From CAIYRG01 sp963747255 (GTDB lineage Bacteria > Pseudomonadota > Alphaproteobacteria > Micropepsales > Micropepsaceae), in the NCBI GenBank assembly GCA_963747255.1, contig CAVVEG010000002.1, positions 268,759 to 332,758 of the forward strand: a stretch of DNA of 64,000 bases, in the 5' to 3' direction. Positions 53,999-62,465 of the stretch are shown here, piece by piece. Numbering within the stretch: position 1 is the first letter of the stretch; each line of letters begins with the position of its first letter. The notes under the pieces were generated by a model. The model ran no database searches. It saw only the letters and a program-made list of their open reading frames with translations, and was not told the origin of the DNA. The position numbers and the translations under genes are program-made.

Positions 53999-55422
53999 CA
54001 TTACAGTTGCTTGTTTTGTTGATCTCTGAATCCATGGGCAACCATAATTCGGGAGGTCATGGATGTCCGGTGCATCGATTGAGACGACGTTAGAGGCTTG
54101 GGCGTCGTCATTGCGCGATGTGAAAGCGCGTATTCGATTGTTGTTTACGCAGGAGCGGGTAGCGGCGTCGGCAGGCTTGTTCCTGGACGGTTTGCTTGGG
54201 GATGAGCGGCGCAAGACGGGCTGGATGCGCGCGGAAGCGGCGGGCGATCCCGGTCCGTGGCGCCAGCAGGCGATCCTGGGCCGCGGGCGGTGGGACGCGG
54301 ATGCGTTGCGCGACATCGTGCGCGATTACGCGCTGGAAACGCTTGCTGATGAGGATGCGGTTCTCGTCATTGACGAGACCGGTTTTTTGAAGCAGGGCAA
54401 GGTTTCGTGCGGGGTTGCACGCCAGTACACGGGCTCGGCGGGTAAGATCACCAACTGCCAGATCGGCGTCTTCGCCTCCTATGTGTCGCGTCACGGCCAC
54501 GCCTTCATCGACCGGGCGCTTTATCTGCCGAAAGATTGGACGGACGATCCCGAGCGCCTGAAGACGGCGCATGTGCCGGACGATGTGGGCTTTGCGACGA
54601 AACCCCAGATCGCACGCCGGATGATCGCGCGTGCGATCGCCGCAAAGGTCCCGTTCTCTTTTGTCGCGGCGGACAGCGTGTATGGCACCGGGGACATCGA
54701 GAGCGCCCTGCGCAAGGCAGGCAAGGGCTATGTCCTGGGCGTCGCCTCCAACCACGTGTTCCGTTCTTGGGGCAAGAAGCAGCGGGTTGGCGGGACGGCC
54801 GGAAAGATCGCGCAAAATCTTCCACAAAACACCTGGCGGCGCCTGTCGGCGGGCGAAGGAACCAAGGGGCCGCGCCTGCATGACTGGGCCTATCTCGAAC
54901 TGGCCGATCTCGATGCCGGCCAATACAACAGCGTTCTCGCCGGGGCGTGGACGCGAGGCCTTCTGATCCGCCGCAACATTGCCGACGGCGACCTTGCGTT
55001 CTTCTCTACGTGGTGCCCCAAGGGCATGCCCATGGAAAAGCTGGTATCGGTCGAAGGCCATCGCTGGGCCATCGAAGAAAGCTTTGAAGCCGCCAAGAAC
55101 GAACTCGGCCTCGATCACAATGAAAGCCGCTCCTGGCATGGTTGGCACCGGCATGTGTCGCTGGTCATGCTCGCCTTCGCCATGATGGCCGCCATCCGGC
55201 ATCGCGCCAATGTTCCGCCGCTGCCCAAAAAAACGATGCTCCGTCTTCGGACCAAACAGCGCTCCTGATCCGATGGTCGGTCCAGGAAATCCGCCGCATC
55301 GCCATGAAACTCGCGCAACGGCGCATCCAGCCCGCCCACGTCATCGCATGGTCTTTATGGCGCCGCGCCCATCAAGCCGAAGCGCGCCGCGCGCACCTCA
55401 AAAGGAAAAGGCAACTGTAATG
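53999..55422 (+). mobile_element. IS701-family element, copy 1 (1424 bp)
   Basis: The ends CATTACAGTTGC and GCAACTGTAATG are inverted repeats. TTAG lies directly before it (53995-53998) and after it (55423-55426), which fits the YTAR target duplication of this family. It holds one transposase gene. A second copy follows after the single shared TTAG. Confidence 0.93.
54063..55420 (+). CDS. IS701-family transposase, copy 1 (needs a -1 frameshift for full length)
   Basis: The ATG at 54063 follows GGGAGG. The first frame gives 401 residues to 55268: VLVIDETGFLKQGKVSCGVARQY (first Asp), VAADSVYGTGD, and EGHRWAIEESFEAAKNELGLDHNESRSW (Glu). The usual C-terminus of the family (LIRWSVQEIRRIA, then VIAWSLWRRAHQAEARRAHL, ending at 55420) lies in the -1 frame. 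A run of seven A at 55227-55233 (CCCAAAAAAACG) is where the frames meet, a typical site for ribosomal or transcriptional slippage. Slipping there gives KKNDAPSSDQTALLIRW and about 452 residues. An old frameshift mutation is the alternative. Confidence 0.88.
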
Positions 55423-56402
55423 TTAGCATTACAGTTGCTTGTTTTGTTGATCTCTGAATCCATGGGCAACCATGATTCGGGAGGTCATGGATGTCCGGTG
55501 CATCGATTGAGACGACGTTAGAGGCTTGGGCGTCGTCATTGCGCGATGTGAAAGCGCGTATTCGATTGTTGTTTACGCAGGAGCGGGTAGCGGCGTCGGC
55601 AGGCTTGTTCCTGGACGGTTTGCTTGGGGATGAGCGGCGCAAGACGGGCTGGATGCGCGCGGAAGCGGCGGGCGATCCCGGTCCGTGGCGCCAGCAGGCG
55701 ATCCTGGGCCGCGGGCGGTGGGACGCGGATGCGTTGCGCGACATCGTGCGCGATTACGCGCTGGAAACGCTTGCTGATGAGGATGCGGTTCTCGTCATTG
55801 ACGAGACCGGTTTTTTGAAGCAGGGCAAGGTTTCGTGCGGGGTTGCACGCCAGTACACGGGCTCGGCGGGTAAGATCACCAACTGCCAGATCGGCGTCTT
55901 CGCCTCCTATGTGTCGCGTCACGGCCACGCCTTCATCGACCGGGCGCTTTATCTGCCGAAAGATTGGACGGACGATCCCGAGCGCCTGAAGACGGCGCAT
56001 GTGCCGGACGATGTGGGCTTTGCGACGAAACCCCAGATCGCACGCCGGATGATCGCGCGTGCGATCGCCGCAAAGGTCCCGTTCTCTTTTGTCGCGGCGG
56101 ACAGCGTGTATGGCACCGGGGACATCGAGAGCGCCCTGCGCAAGGCAGGCAAGGGCTATGTCCTGGGCGTCGCCTCCAACCACGTGTTCCGTTCTTGGGG
56201 CAAGAAGCAGCGGGTTGGCGGGACGGCCGGAAAGATCGCGCAAAATCTTCCACAAAACACCTGGCGGCGCCTGTCGGCGGGCGAAGGAACCAAGGGTGTA
56301 GCGCGACAAACTGGATGAGAGGCGAGCGACGATCAGGATGAGAATCCGGTGTCGCAGCGTTGGGATGATTGCGAGGTTTCTGTTTCGCAGGCAAGGATTT
56401 TT

Positions 56403-57239
56403 TCAGGTTGATTGTCGCGGCGCGTCAGCGGCGGCGATGTTGGCGGGTGTAGCGTGTGAGGCGGGCCGTCCTGGCCCGCGCTTTTTTTCGAGGGCTTGGC
56501 GCCGCCTGTAGCTTTCGACATTCATCTCGAAGATGGTGGCGTGATGGACGAGCCGGTCGACGGCGGCGAGCGTCATGGCGGGATCGGGAAAGACCTTTCC
56601 CCATTCGCCGAATGGCTGGTTGGCGGTGATCAGCATGGAGCGGCGCTCATACCGGGCGCTGATGAGCTCGAAGAGCACGCTGGTCTCGGCCTGATCCTTG
56701 GTGACATAGGCCAGATCATCGAGGATCAGGAGATGAAAGCGGTCGAGCCGGTTGATAGCGGCTTCGAGGCCGAGTTCACGGCGCGCCAGCTGGAGCTTCT
56801 GGACGAGATCGGTTGTTCGGGTGAAGAGCACGCGCCAACCGTTCTCGATGAGAGCAAGGCCGATGGCGGAAGCGAGATGGCTTTTGCCGCCACCGGGCGG
56901 ACCGAAGAGGAGCAGGTTGGCGCCCTTCTCGAGCCATGTGTCACCGGCGGTGATGGCCATGACCTGGGCCTTGGAGATCATCGGCACGGTGTCGAACTGG
57001 AAGCTGTCGAGGGTTTTGCCCGGCAGAAGGCGTGCCTCGGCCAGATGCCGCTCGATGCGCCGGCGATCGCGTTCAGCCAACTCGTGTTCGGCGATGGCGC
57101 CGAGGAAACGGGCGGCGGGCCAACCTTCCTTGTCGGCCTGTTCGGCGAATCTTGGCCACATGCTCTTGATGGCGGGCAATCGCAGCTCGTTGAGAAGCAG
57201 GCCGAGCCTTGCGGTATCGATGGCGTTGTTCGTCTTCAT
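56403..57239 (-). CDS. istB: IS21 helper ATPase IstB
   Basis: A 278-residue AAA+ ATPase: Walker A in LLLFGPPGGGKSHLASAIG, Walker B in LLILDDLAYV, and the IstB_IS21 N-terminal pattern. It helps IstA choose and commit to target DNA. The start overlaps the istA stop by 4 bp (ATGA), as usual in this family. The C-terminus is rather basic (KKRGPGRP). Confidence 0.95.
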   Translation of the reverse strand: MKTNNAIDTARLGLLLNELRLPAIKSMWPRFAEQADKEGWPAARFLGAIAEHELAERDRRRIERHLAEARLLPGKTLDSFQFDTVPMISKAQVMAITAGDTWLEKGANLLLFGPPGGGKSHLASAIGLALIENGWRVLFTRTTDLVQKLQLARRELGLEAAINRLDRFHLLILDDLAYVTKDQAETSVLFELISARYERRSMLITANQPFGEWGKVFPDPAMTLAAVDRLVHHATIFEMNVESYRRRQALEKKRGPGRPASHATPANIAAADAPRQST

Positions 57240-58774
57240 GCTGCGTCTCCCGCCGGCATGGCCGGCGCATTGCCATGGCGATCGCCGATCAGGGCTTCGT
57301 AGGCGTTGAGCGGAGCCAGGCGGATCACGACGGCAGGCAGAGCCGCGGGATCAGGCGCGAAGTGCGCGCGCAAAGTGGCCATGTCCGGCAGTAGTGCTCC
57401 ATCGAGACCGGCAGAGAGCTTGTCGGCGAGTTCGCTCTCGCAACCGCGCTCATGGGCCAGGGCGAGCAGATCGACCATGATGCGGCAGGCCTGCCGCTCC
57501 GGCAGACGCGCGAGCAGCGCGTCGAAAGTTCGCTGGTAGGCTTCGCGCGGAAAGAGCTGGTTGCGATAGACGAGGCTCAAGAGCGCCATGGGTTTCCTGC
57601 GTAGGGAATGAATGACATGGCGATAATCGACGACCTGGTCGTGCTTGCCGGTTTTGGGGCAGGCCCTGCCGCGCGGCAGCGTCATCAGAAGCGTGCCGCC
57701 GATGAAGATATCGAGCCTGTCGTCGAACAGGCGCACGCGGAGCCGGTGGCCGATGAGGCGGGACGGCACGGTGTAGAAGACTTTGCGCAAGGTGAAGCCG
57801 CCGGAGGAAGCGACACGCACGCTCACCTCCTCGCAATCGGAGGTTCGCCGTCCGGGTAGAGGTTGCAGTTCGGGGCGCTCGATATCGATGCGTTTGCCGT
57901 TGCGGGCATTGCGGCGGCTGACGATCTCGTCGATGAAGCGGCGATAATTGGCGAGTTCGCCGAACTCGGAGGAGCCGCGCATCAGAAGAGCGTCCTTGAT
58001 GGCGCGCTTGAGATGGCCGTGGGGGCCTTCGATAGCGCCGTTCTCATGGGCGACACCAGTGTTGTTGCGCGTGGGCCGCATGCCGTAATGGCTGCACAGC
58101 TCCTCGTAGCGGCGCGTCAGGTCGATACGGGCGCAGGCGTCGAGATTGCGGAAAGCCGCCGAAAGGCTGTCGGTGCGGTGCTCGCGCGGCGCGCCGCCGA
58201 GCGACCACAAAGCGTTCTGCAGCCCTTCGGCCAAGGCGACAAAACTCTCGCCGCCGAGCACGACATGGGCGTGCTCGAAGCCGGAATAGGCGAGCCGGAA
58301 ATGGTAGAGCCGGTGATCGAGCGCCTGGCCTTGAATGGTGATACCGGCATCGTCCATGCCGGTGAAATCCGAAAGCCCCAGTCGGCCGGGCTCGTGCACC
58401 TGCCGGAAAATGACTTCGCGCTCGGCGCCGTGAATGGCGCGCCAGGTGCGGATGCGCCGTTCCAGCGTGCGGCGGACGCCCCCACCCAGTTCGGGATGCC
58501 GCCGTGTCATCTCCTCGAAAATGGCGATCGCGCGAAGGCCGGGAGCAGCCATCAGCATGGGCACGATCTCGGCGTCGAAAATCTCCGCCAGCGGGTCGGG
58601 CCTGCGCCGTTCCCGCGGCGCCTTCTTTTGCGACGGCAATCTCGGGTCCGCCTCAATGCGATAGGCCGTAGCCAGGCTGATCGATGCCTTCGCCGCCGCG
58701 GCCACTATGGGATCTGTCTGTCGGAACTTCATGAAGAGCCTCATCTGGTGATCGGTTACATGGCGGCCTGGCAC
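57236..58774 (-). CDS. istA: IS21 transposase IstA
   Basis: A 512-residue transposase. The N-terminal helix-turn-helix (AAAAKASISLATAYRIEAD) is followed by the DDE integrase core: LGLSDFTGMDDAG (Asp), EHRTDSLSAAFRN (Asp), AHENGAIEGPHGHLKRAI (Glu), and a C-terminal beta-barrel (FTLRKVFYTVPSRLIGHRLRVRLF). The frame is intact, so the element may be active. Confidence 0.95.
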   Translation of the reverse strand: MPGRHVTDHQMRLFMKFRQTDPIVAAAAKASISLATAYRIEADPRLPSQKKAPRERRRPDPLAEIFDAEIVPMLMAAPGLRAIAIFEEMTRRHPELGGGVRRTLERRIRTWRAIHGAEREVIFRQVHEPGRLGLSDFTGMDDAGITIQGQALDHRLYHFRLAYSGFEHAHVVLGGESFVALAEGLQNALWSLGGAPREHRTDSLSAAFRNLDACARIDLTRRYEELCSHYGMRPTRNNTGVAHENGAIEGPHGHLKRAIKDALLMRGSSEFGELANYRRFIDEIVSRRNARNGKRIDIERPELQPLPGRRTSDCEEVSVRVASSGGFTLRKVFYTVPSRLIGHRLRVRLFDDRLDIFIGGTLLMTLPRGRACPKTGKHDQVVDYRHVIHSLRRKPMALLSLVYRNQLFPREAYQRTFDALLARLPERQACRIMVDLLALAHERGCESELADKLSAGLDGALLPDMATLRAHFAPDPAALPAVVIRLAPLNAYEALIGDRHGNAPAMPAGDAA

Positions 58775-59525
58775 GAATCAGTCCCTCACGAAGTGAGGAA
58801 CAAACTCGCCACAAGACCGGCCACGACCACCGGAATAGCGATCCTGAAAAACACTTCAGCCAGTCCGGCAACTCCAGTCGGGCTACGCCCTCCTTGCGTT
58901 GCCGGACTGGCTGCTTCTCATCCTGATTGACGCGCGATTCTCATCTTGTTTGTCGCGCCGCACAAGGGGCCGCGCCTGCATGACTGGGCCTATCTCGAAC
59001 TGGCCGATCTCGATGCCGGCTAATACAACAGCGTTCTCGCCGGGGCGTGGACGCGAGGCCTTCTGATCCGCCGCAACATTGCCGACGGCGATCTTGCGTT
59101 CTTCTCTACGTGGTGCCCCAAGGGCATGCCCATGGAAAAGCTGGTATCGGTCGAAGGCCATCGCTGGGCCATCGAAGAAAGCTTTGAAGCCGCCAAGAAC
59201 GAACTCGGCCTCGATCACAATGAAAGCCGCTCCTGGCATGGTTGGCACCGGCATGTGTCGCTGGTCATGCTCGCCTTCGCCATGATGGCCGCCATCCGGC
59301 ATCGCGCCAATGTTCCGCCGCTGCCCAAAAAATCGATGCTCCGTCTTCGGACCAAACAGCGCTCCTGATCCGATGGTCGGTCCAGGAAATCCGCCGCATC
59401 GCCATGAAACTCGCGCAACGGCGCATCCAGCCCGCCCACGTCATCGCATGGTCTTTATGGCGCCGCGCCCATCAAGCCGAAGCGCGCCGCGCGCACCTCA
59501 AAAGGAAAAGGCAACTGTAATGTTA

Positions 59526-60458
59526 GAGTTTGTCCGGAAACATCATATCGGATTGCAAAGTTTTCGCAGCATGAGACGGATTGATGCGAGGCGCAAGAAA
59601 GCGAGCGCCTTGCGATTGAGGTTCTCCCAATCTTTGGCGAGCCTTCGGCATCGGTTCAGCCATGCGATGGTACGCTCGACAATCCATCGTTTGGGCAGCA
59701 CGACGAAGGAATGCAATTCATTGCGCTTGACGATTTCAATGACCCAGCTTCCGCTCGCAGCGGCGGCCATCGCGGCGCGCGGGCCCTGATAGCCCGCATC
59801 GGCAAAGATGCGCAGAATGAACGGGAACAAAGCCCGCGTGCGTGTATCGAGCACAAGTGCTGCACCGTCGCGATCCTGGATGCTGGCCGAATGCACGGCA
59901 GCGCTCAACAACAGCCCGAGCGTATCTACGAGAATGTGGCGTTTCTTGCCCTTGATCTTCTTTCCGGCATCGTAGCCATGCGGATCGATGCACGCCCCCC
60001 TTTTTCAGCGCTTTTCACGCTTTGGCTGTCGATGATCGCGGCGCTGGGGCTTGCTTCGCGCTCCTCTCGTTCTCTGCATTCCACATAGAGTGCGTAATGG
60101 ATGCGTTCCAACGTGCGGTCCCAGCTCCAGAGATCGAGATAATCGAACAACGTGCTGCGTGCCGGGAGGTCTTTCGGGATCGCCCGCCACTGGCAACCCG
60201 TGCTCAGGACATACATGATGCCGTTCATCACGTCGCGCACGTCGACGTGGCGTCTGTTGCCTCCGCGCCTGGCCGGTGGAATCAGCGGCGCAACAAGCGC
60301 CCACTCCTCATCCGTCAGATCGCTGGGGTAGCGCAGTCTGCTGCGGTCGTATTGCTTGCGGTTCTTCGCCGTCCACATCGGTGACCATCCTCGAATCAGG
60401 GCCACCTCTCTTGAATCACAAACGATTCATGCGATTCAATATGTTCCGGGACAGACAC
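59526..60458 (-). mobile_element. IS5-family element (933 bp)
   Basis: Ends are imperfect inverted repeats (GAGTTTGTCCGGAAACAT and, on the other strand, GTGTCTGTCCCGGAACAT). TTA lies on both sides (59523-59525 and 60459-60461), the 3-bp duplication of several IS5 subgroups. It is inserted in the IS110 gene at GGGCTTA|CCGC. Its first G completes the TTAG that IS701 then used. Confidence 0.88.
59543..60378 (-). CDS. IS5-family transposase in two frames (programmed -1 frameshift likely)
   Basis: The first frame from the ATG at 60378 (RYPSDLTDEEWALVAPLIPP, then LSTGCQWRAIPKDLP and AAIIDSQSVKSAEKGG) holds the N-terminal domain and first Asp. The second frame (ACIDPHGYDAGKKIKGKKRH, then ADAGYQG, and ERTIAWLNRCRRLAKDWE) holds the other acidic residues and stops at 59543. 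They meet at GAAAAAGGGGGGC (60001 region), a typical slippage site of IS5 elements with two frames. A -1 slip gives about 278 residues. The frames are otherwise clean. Confidence 0.87.
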
Positions 60459-60461
60459 TTA

Positions 60462-60690
60462 CCGCATGAGAGCGCGCATCGGCCGTCACAAGGTCGATCG
60501 GATCGAGGCGCTGCCAAAAGCCGTTCGCGATATCGGGTGGAAAGCGCAAGTTCGGCTCTGCGCCCGATATCGCCGGCTGACCGCGCGCGGCAAGACCGCC
60601 AATGTCGTCAATGTCGCTATCGCCCGCGAGATGGTGGGCTTCATCTGGTCGATCGCCTGCGCAATTCAATCCGCGCCAAAGGCGGCGTGA
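60462..60690 (+). pseudogene. IS110-family transposase, 3' part (interrupted)
   Basis: The last codons of the IS110 gene whose 5' part is at 53111-53998: RMRARIGRHKVDRIEALPKAV... to AIQSAPKAA. It joins the first part exactly at GGGCTTA|CCGC when IS5 and both IS701 copies are removed. One silent difference from the intact copy was noted (TGCGCAATT against TGCGCGATT). Confidence 0.92.
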
Positions 60691-61005
60691 CCATGACTTA
60701 ACGGACCACCAGAAGAAGGAGATCGCAAACCCAAGATCAGCCTCGGCGTGGCATGCGGCGCTGGGGGTAGGACAATGCCGGGGAGCCCTCGTGGGTACTA
60801 TGAGCCTTTGACGCTCGTCATCTAGACAGAGGCAGCCCCAAACGAAGCAAGGTCATGCGGCTCGACCCGCGGATGAGAGATTGTTGACCGACGTTTAAGT
60901 CCTGCCTCCTGCATCGCATATCCGTCGTACAACTGCCTCGGCCGTCGATCGAAATCGGCGGGTCATTTTCTATCCCAAAGGTCATTGACAGCAATCATGA
61001 GAGTA
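60462..61005 (+). repeat. Left arm, part 2, of the 1535-bp inverted repeat
   Basis: 544 bp that match 62466 to about 63009 in inverse orientation. It holds the IS110 3' end and about 315 bp of non-coding DNA (60691-61005) up to IS630 copy B. The non-coding part has no recognised gene; several short GC-rich inverted repeats occur around 60740-60810. Confidence 0.9.
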
Positions 61006-61281
61006 CCTCTGCACAGAGGAAATGACGGGTTGGAGTTTGGGCAAGTTTTCGGGTTGGACGAGCAGTTGGATGCTTCGCGCGACGCCTGGCTCGCGTCTGA
61101 TCAGTTTCCGTCGTTCGAGCGTCAGCACCATCTGGTGGACGGAAGGCGGGCTGACTGCGAAGAAGCGTTGCATGTCGGCTTCGGCGGGCGGGCGCCCCAT
61201 CAGCAAAGTGTAGGCATGAATGAAGGCCAGATATTGACCTTGCTTGCCGGTGAAGCATGGTTTTGGGGTCGCGGCATTCAC
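60982..61281 (-). CDS. LexA-type winged-helix protein of IS630 copy B
   Basis: A 99-residue protein. Residues 1-92 equal the copy A protein; the last residues (RYSHDCCQ) are read from host DNA outside the element, where the first stop occurs at 60982. The LexA-like winged helix (PSVHQMVLTLERRKLIRREPG) is intact. It is divergent from the transposase gene. Confidence 0.78.
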   Translation of the reverse strand: MNAATPKPCFTGKQGQYLAFIHAYTLLMGRPPAEADMQRFFAVSPPSVHQMVLTLERRKLIRREPGVARSIQLLVQPENLPKLQPVISSVQRYSHDCCQ

Positions 61282-62465
61282 GTCACATAGTTTGATTCAA
61301 CTGGGCCTCGAATCACAAGGAGGCCCCTGATGAATATCCGTTATCGCGTGGATCTGATGGCCGAGGAACGAGACGAACTGAGCCAGCTTTTGAGCGCGGG
61401 CAAGCATGCCGCGCGAAAATTGAAACGGGCTCAAATCCTGTTGGCCGCCGATGCCGGCGCCAGCGACGAGGAGATCGCAAGGACAATCGGCGTCGGCGGC
61501 TCCACGGTCTATCGGACCAAGCGTCGCTTCGTAGAAGTCAGCCTGGAAGCCGCTCTCAGCGAAGAGCCGCGTCCGGGAGCCGAACGCAAGCTCTCCGGCA
61601 ACGAACAGGCGCTATTGATCGCAACCGCCTGCTCGAAGCCGCCTGCCGGACGTGCCCGTTGGACGCTGGAGCTTTTGGCAAATGAGATAGTCAGGCTGAC
61701 CTGGCATGAAAGCCTATCCCGCGAAACAGTGCGCCGGAGGTTGGAGGAAAACGACCTCAAGCCGTGGCGCAGGGATATGTGGTGCATTCCCAAAGTCGAC
61801 GCCGAGTACGTTGCCCGCATGGAGGATGTGCTTGATCTCTACAATGAGGAGCCCGATCCAAAGCGCCCGGTCGTCTGCTTCGACGAAAGCCCGACCCAGC
61901 TCATCGGCGAGGTGCGAGCGCCCATCCCGGCCAAGCCAGGACAACTCGAGCGCTTCGACTGCGAATATCGGCGGAACGGCACGGCCAACCTCTTCGTCTT
62001 CCTCGATGCACATAGCTCATGGCGCAAGGTGAAGGTCACAGACCGGCGCGCGGCAGAGGACTTCGCAACCTGCATGCGCGAGCTTTCCGACGTTCACTTT
62101 CCTGAGGCCGAGAAAATCCGGGTCGTGCTGGACAATCTCTCAACCCATTCCCCGAGCGCTCTCTATCAGGCATTCCCGGCACCGGAGGCGCGGCGCATCC
62201 TGCGCCGGCTGGAGTTCCACTTCACGCCCAGGCACGCGAGCTGGCTCAACATGGTCGAAATCGAAATCGGAGTCCTGCGATGCCAATGCCTCGACCGGCG
62301 CATCGACAGTCGCGAGCTCCTGGAATCGGAAATCGCGCTCTGGGAACGCCAGCGAAACCAAAGCGGGACCCGCATCAAATGGATGTTCACCGCCGAAAAG
62401 GCTCGGACCAAAATGGCCCGCGCCTACCCAATCCCGCTCAACGAGTCATAATCTCTGTGCAGAGG
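61006..62465 (+). mobile_element. IS630-family element, copy B (1460-bp core)
   Basis: Same ends and same core length as copy A at 45115-46574. TA lies on both sides (61004-61005 and 62466-62467). It sits exactly at the centre of the inverted repeat, so the two flanks are mirror images and the TA pair cannot be taken as an independent target duplication. Confidence 0.92.
61330..62451 (+). CDS. IS630-family transposase, copy B
   Basis: A 373-residue intact DDE transposase, equal to copy A but for two residues (LWERQ and LNES here). AAGGAGG lies before the ATG. The acidic sites are CFDESPTQLIGE, VVLDNLSTHS and SWLNMVEIEIGVL. Confidence 0.95.
   Translation: MNIRYRVDLMAEERDELSQLLSAGKHAARKLKRAQILLAADAGASDEEIARTIGVGGSTVYRTKRRFVEVSLEAALSEEPRPGAERKLSGNEQALLIATACSKPPAGRARWTLELLANEIVRLTWHESLSRETVRRRLEENDLKPWRRDMWCIPKVDAEYVARMEDVLDLYNEEPDPKRPVVCFDESPTQLIGEVRAPIPAKPGQLERFDCEYRRNGTANLFVFLDAHSSWRKVKVTDRRAAEDFATCMRELSDVHFPEAEKIRVVLDNLSTHSPSALYQAFPAPEARRILRRLEFHFTPRHASWLNMVEIEIGVLRCQCLDRRIDSRELLESEIALWERQRNQSGTRIKWMFTAEKARTKMARAYPIPLNES

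Larger units (their letters stand above)
56297..58964 (-). mobile_element. IS21-family element (2668 bp)
   Basis: It begins TGTAGCGCGACAAAC and ends GTTTGTCGCGCCGCACA, imperfect inverted repeats with the TGT...ACA ends of IS21. AGGG on both sides (56293-56296 and 58965-58968) is the target duplication. Extra copies of a GATGAGAA/TTCTCATC motif lie near both ends, as is usual for IS21. It holds istA and istB on the minus strand. Confidence 0.93.
55491..59520 (+). pseudogene. IS701-family transposase, copy 2, interrupted by IS21
   Basis: The first 268 codons (55491-56296) equal copy 1 and stop at the IS21 insertion after GGAACCAAGGG. The rest resumes at 58965. In it, the codon that is CAA in copy 1 (GATGCCGGCCAA) is TAA, a stop at about 59022, and the A-run reads AAAAAATCG. 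So this copy is dead by two changes, which supports that it is the older target or has decayed after insertion. Confidence 0.92.
55427..59522 (+). mobile_element. IS701-family element, copy 2, split by IS21
   Basis: Same ends as copy 1 and the same TTAG on both sides (55423-55426 and 59523-59526). Taking out the IS21 element and its 4-bp duplication leaves 1424 bp, the same length as copy 1. It carries a nonsense change in its second half. Confidence 0.92.

Noticed and set aside
54108..55202. 364-codon minus-strand frame
   Set aside because: Antisense to the IS701 transposase; long only because of the high GC content.
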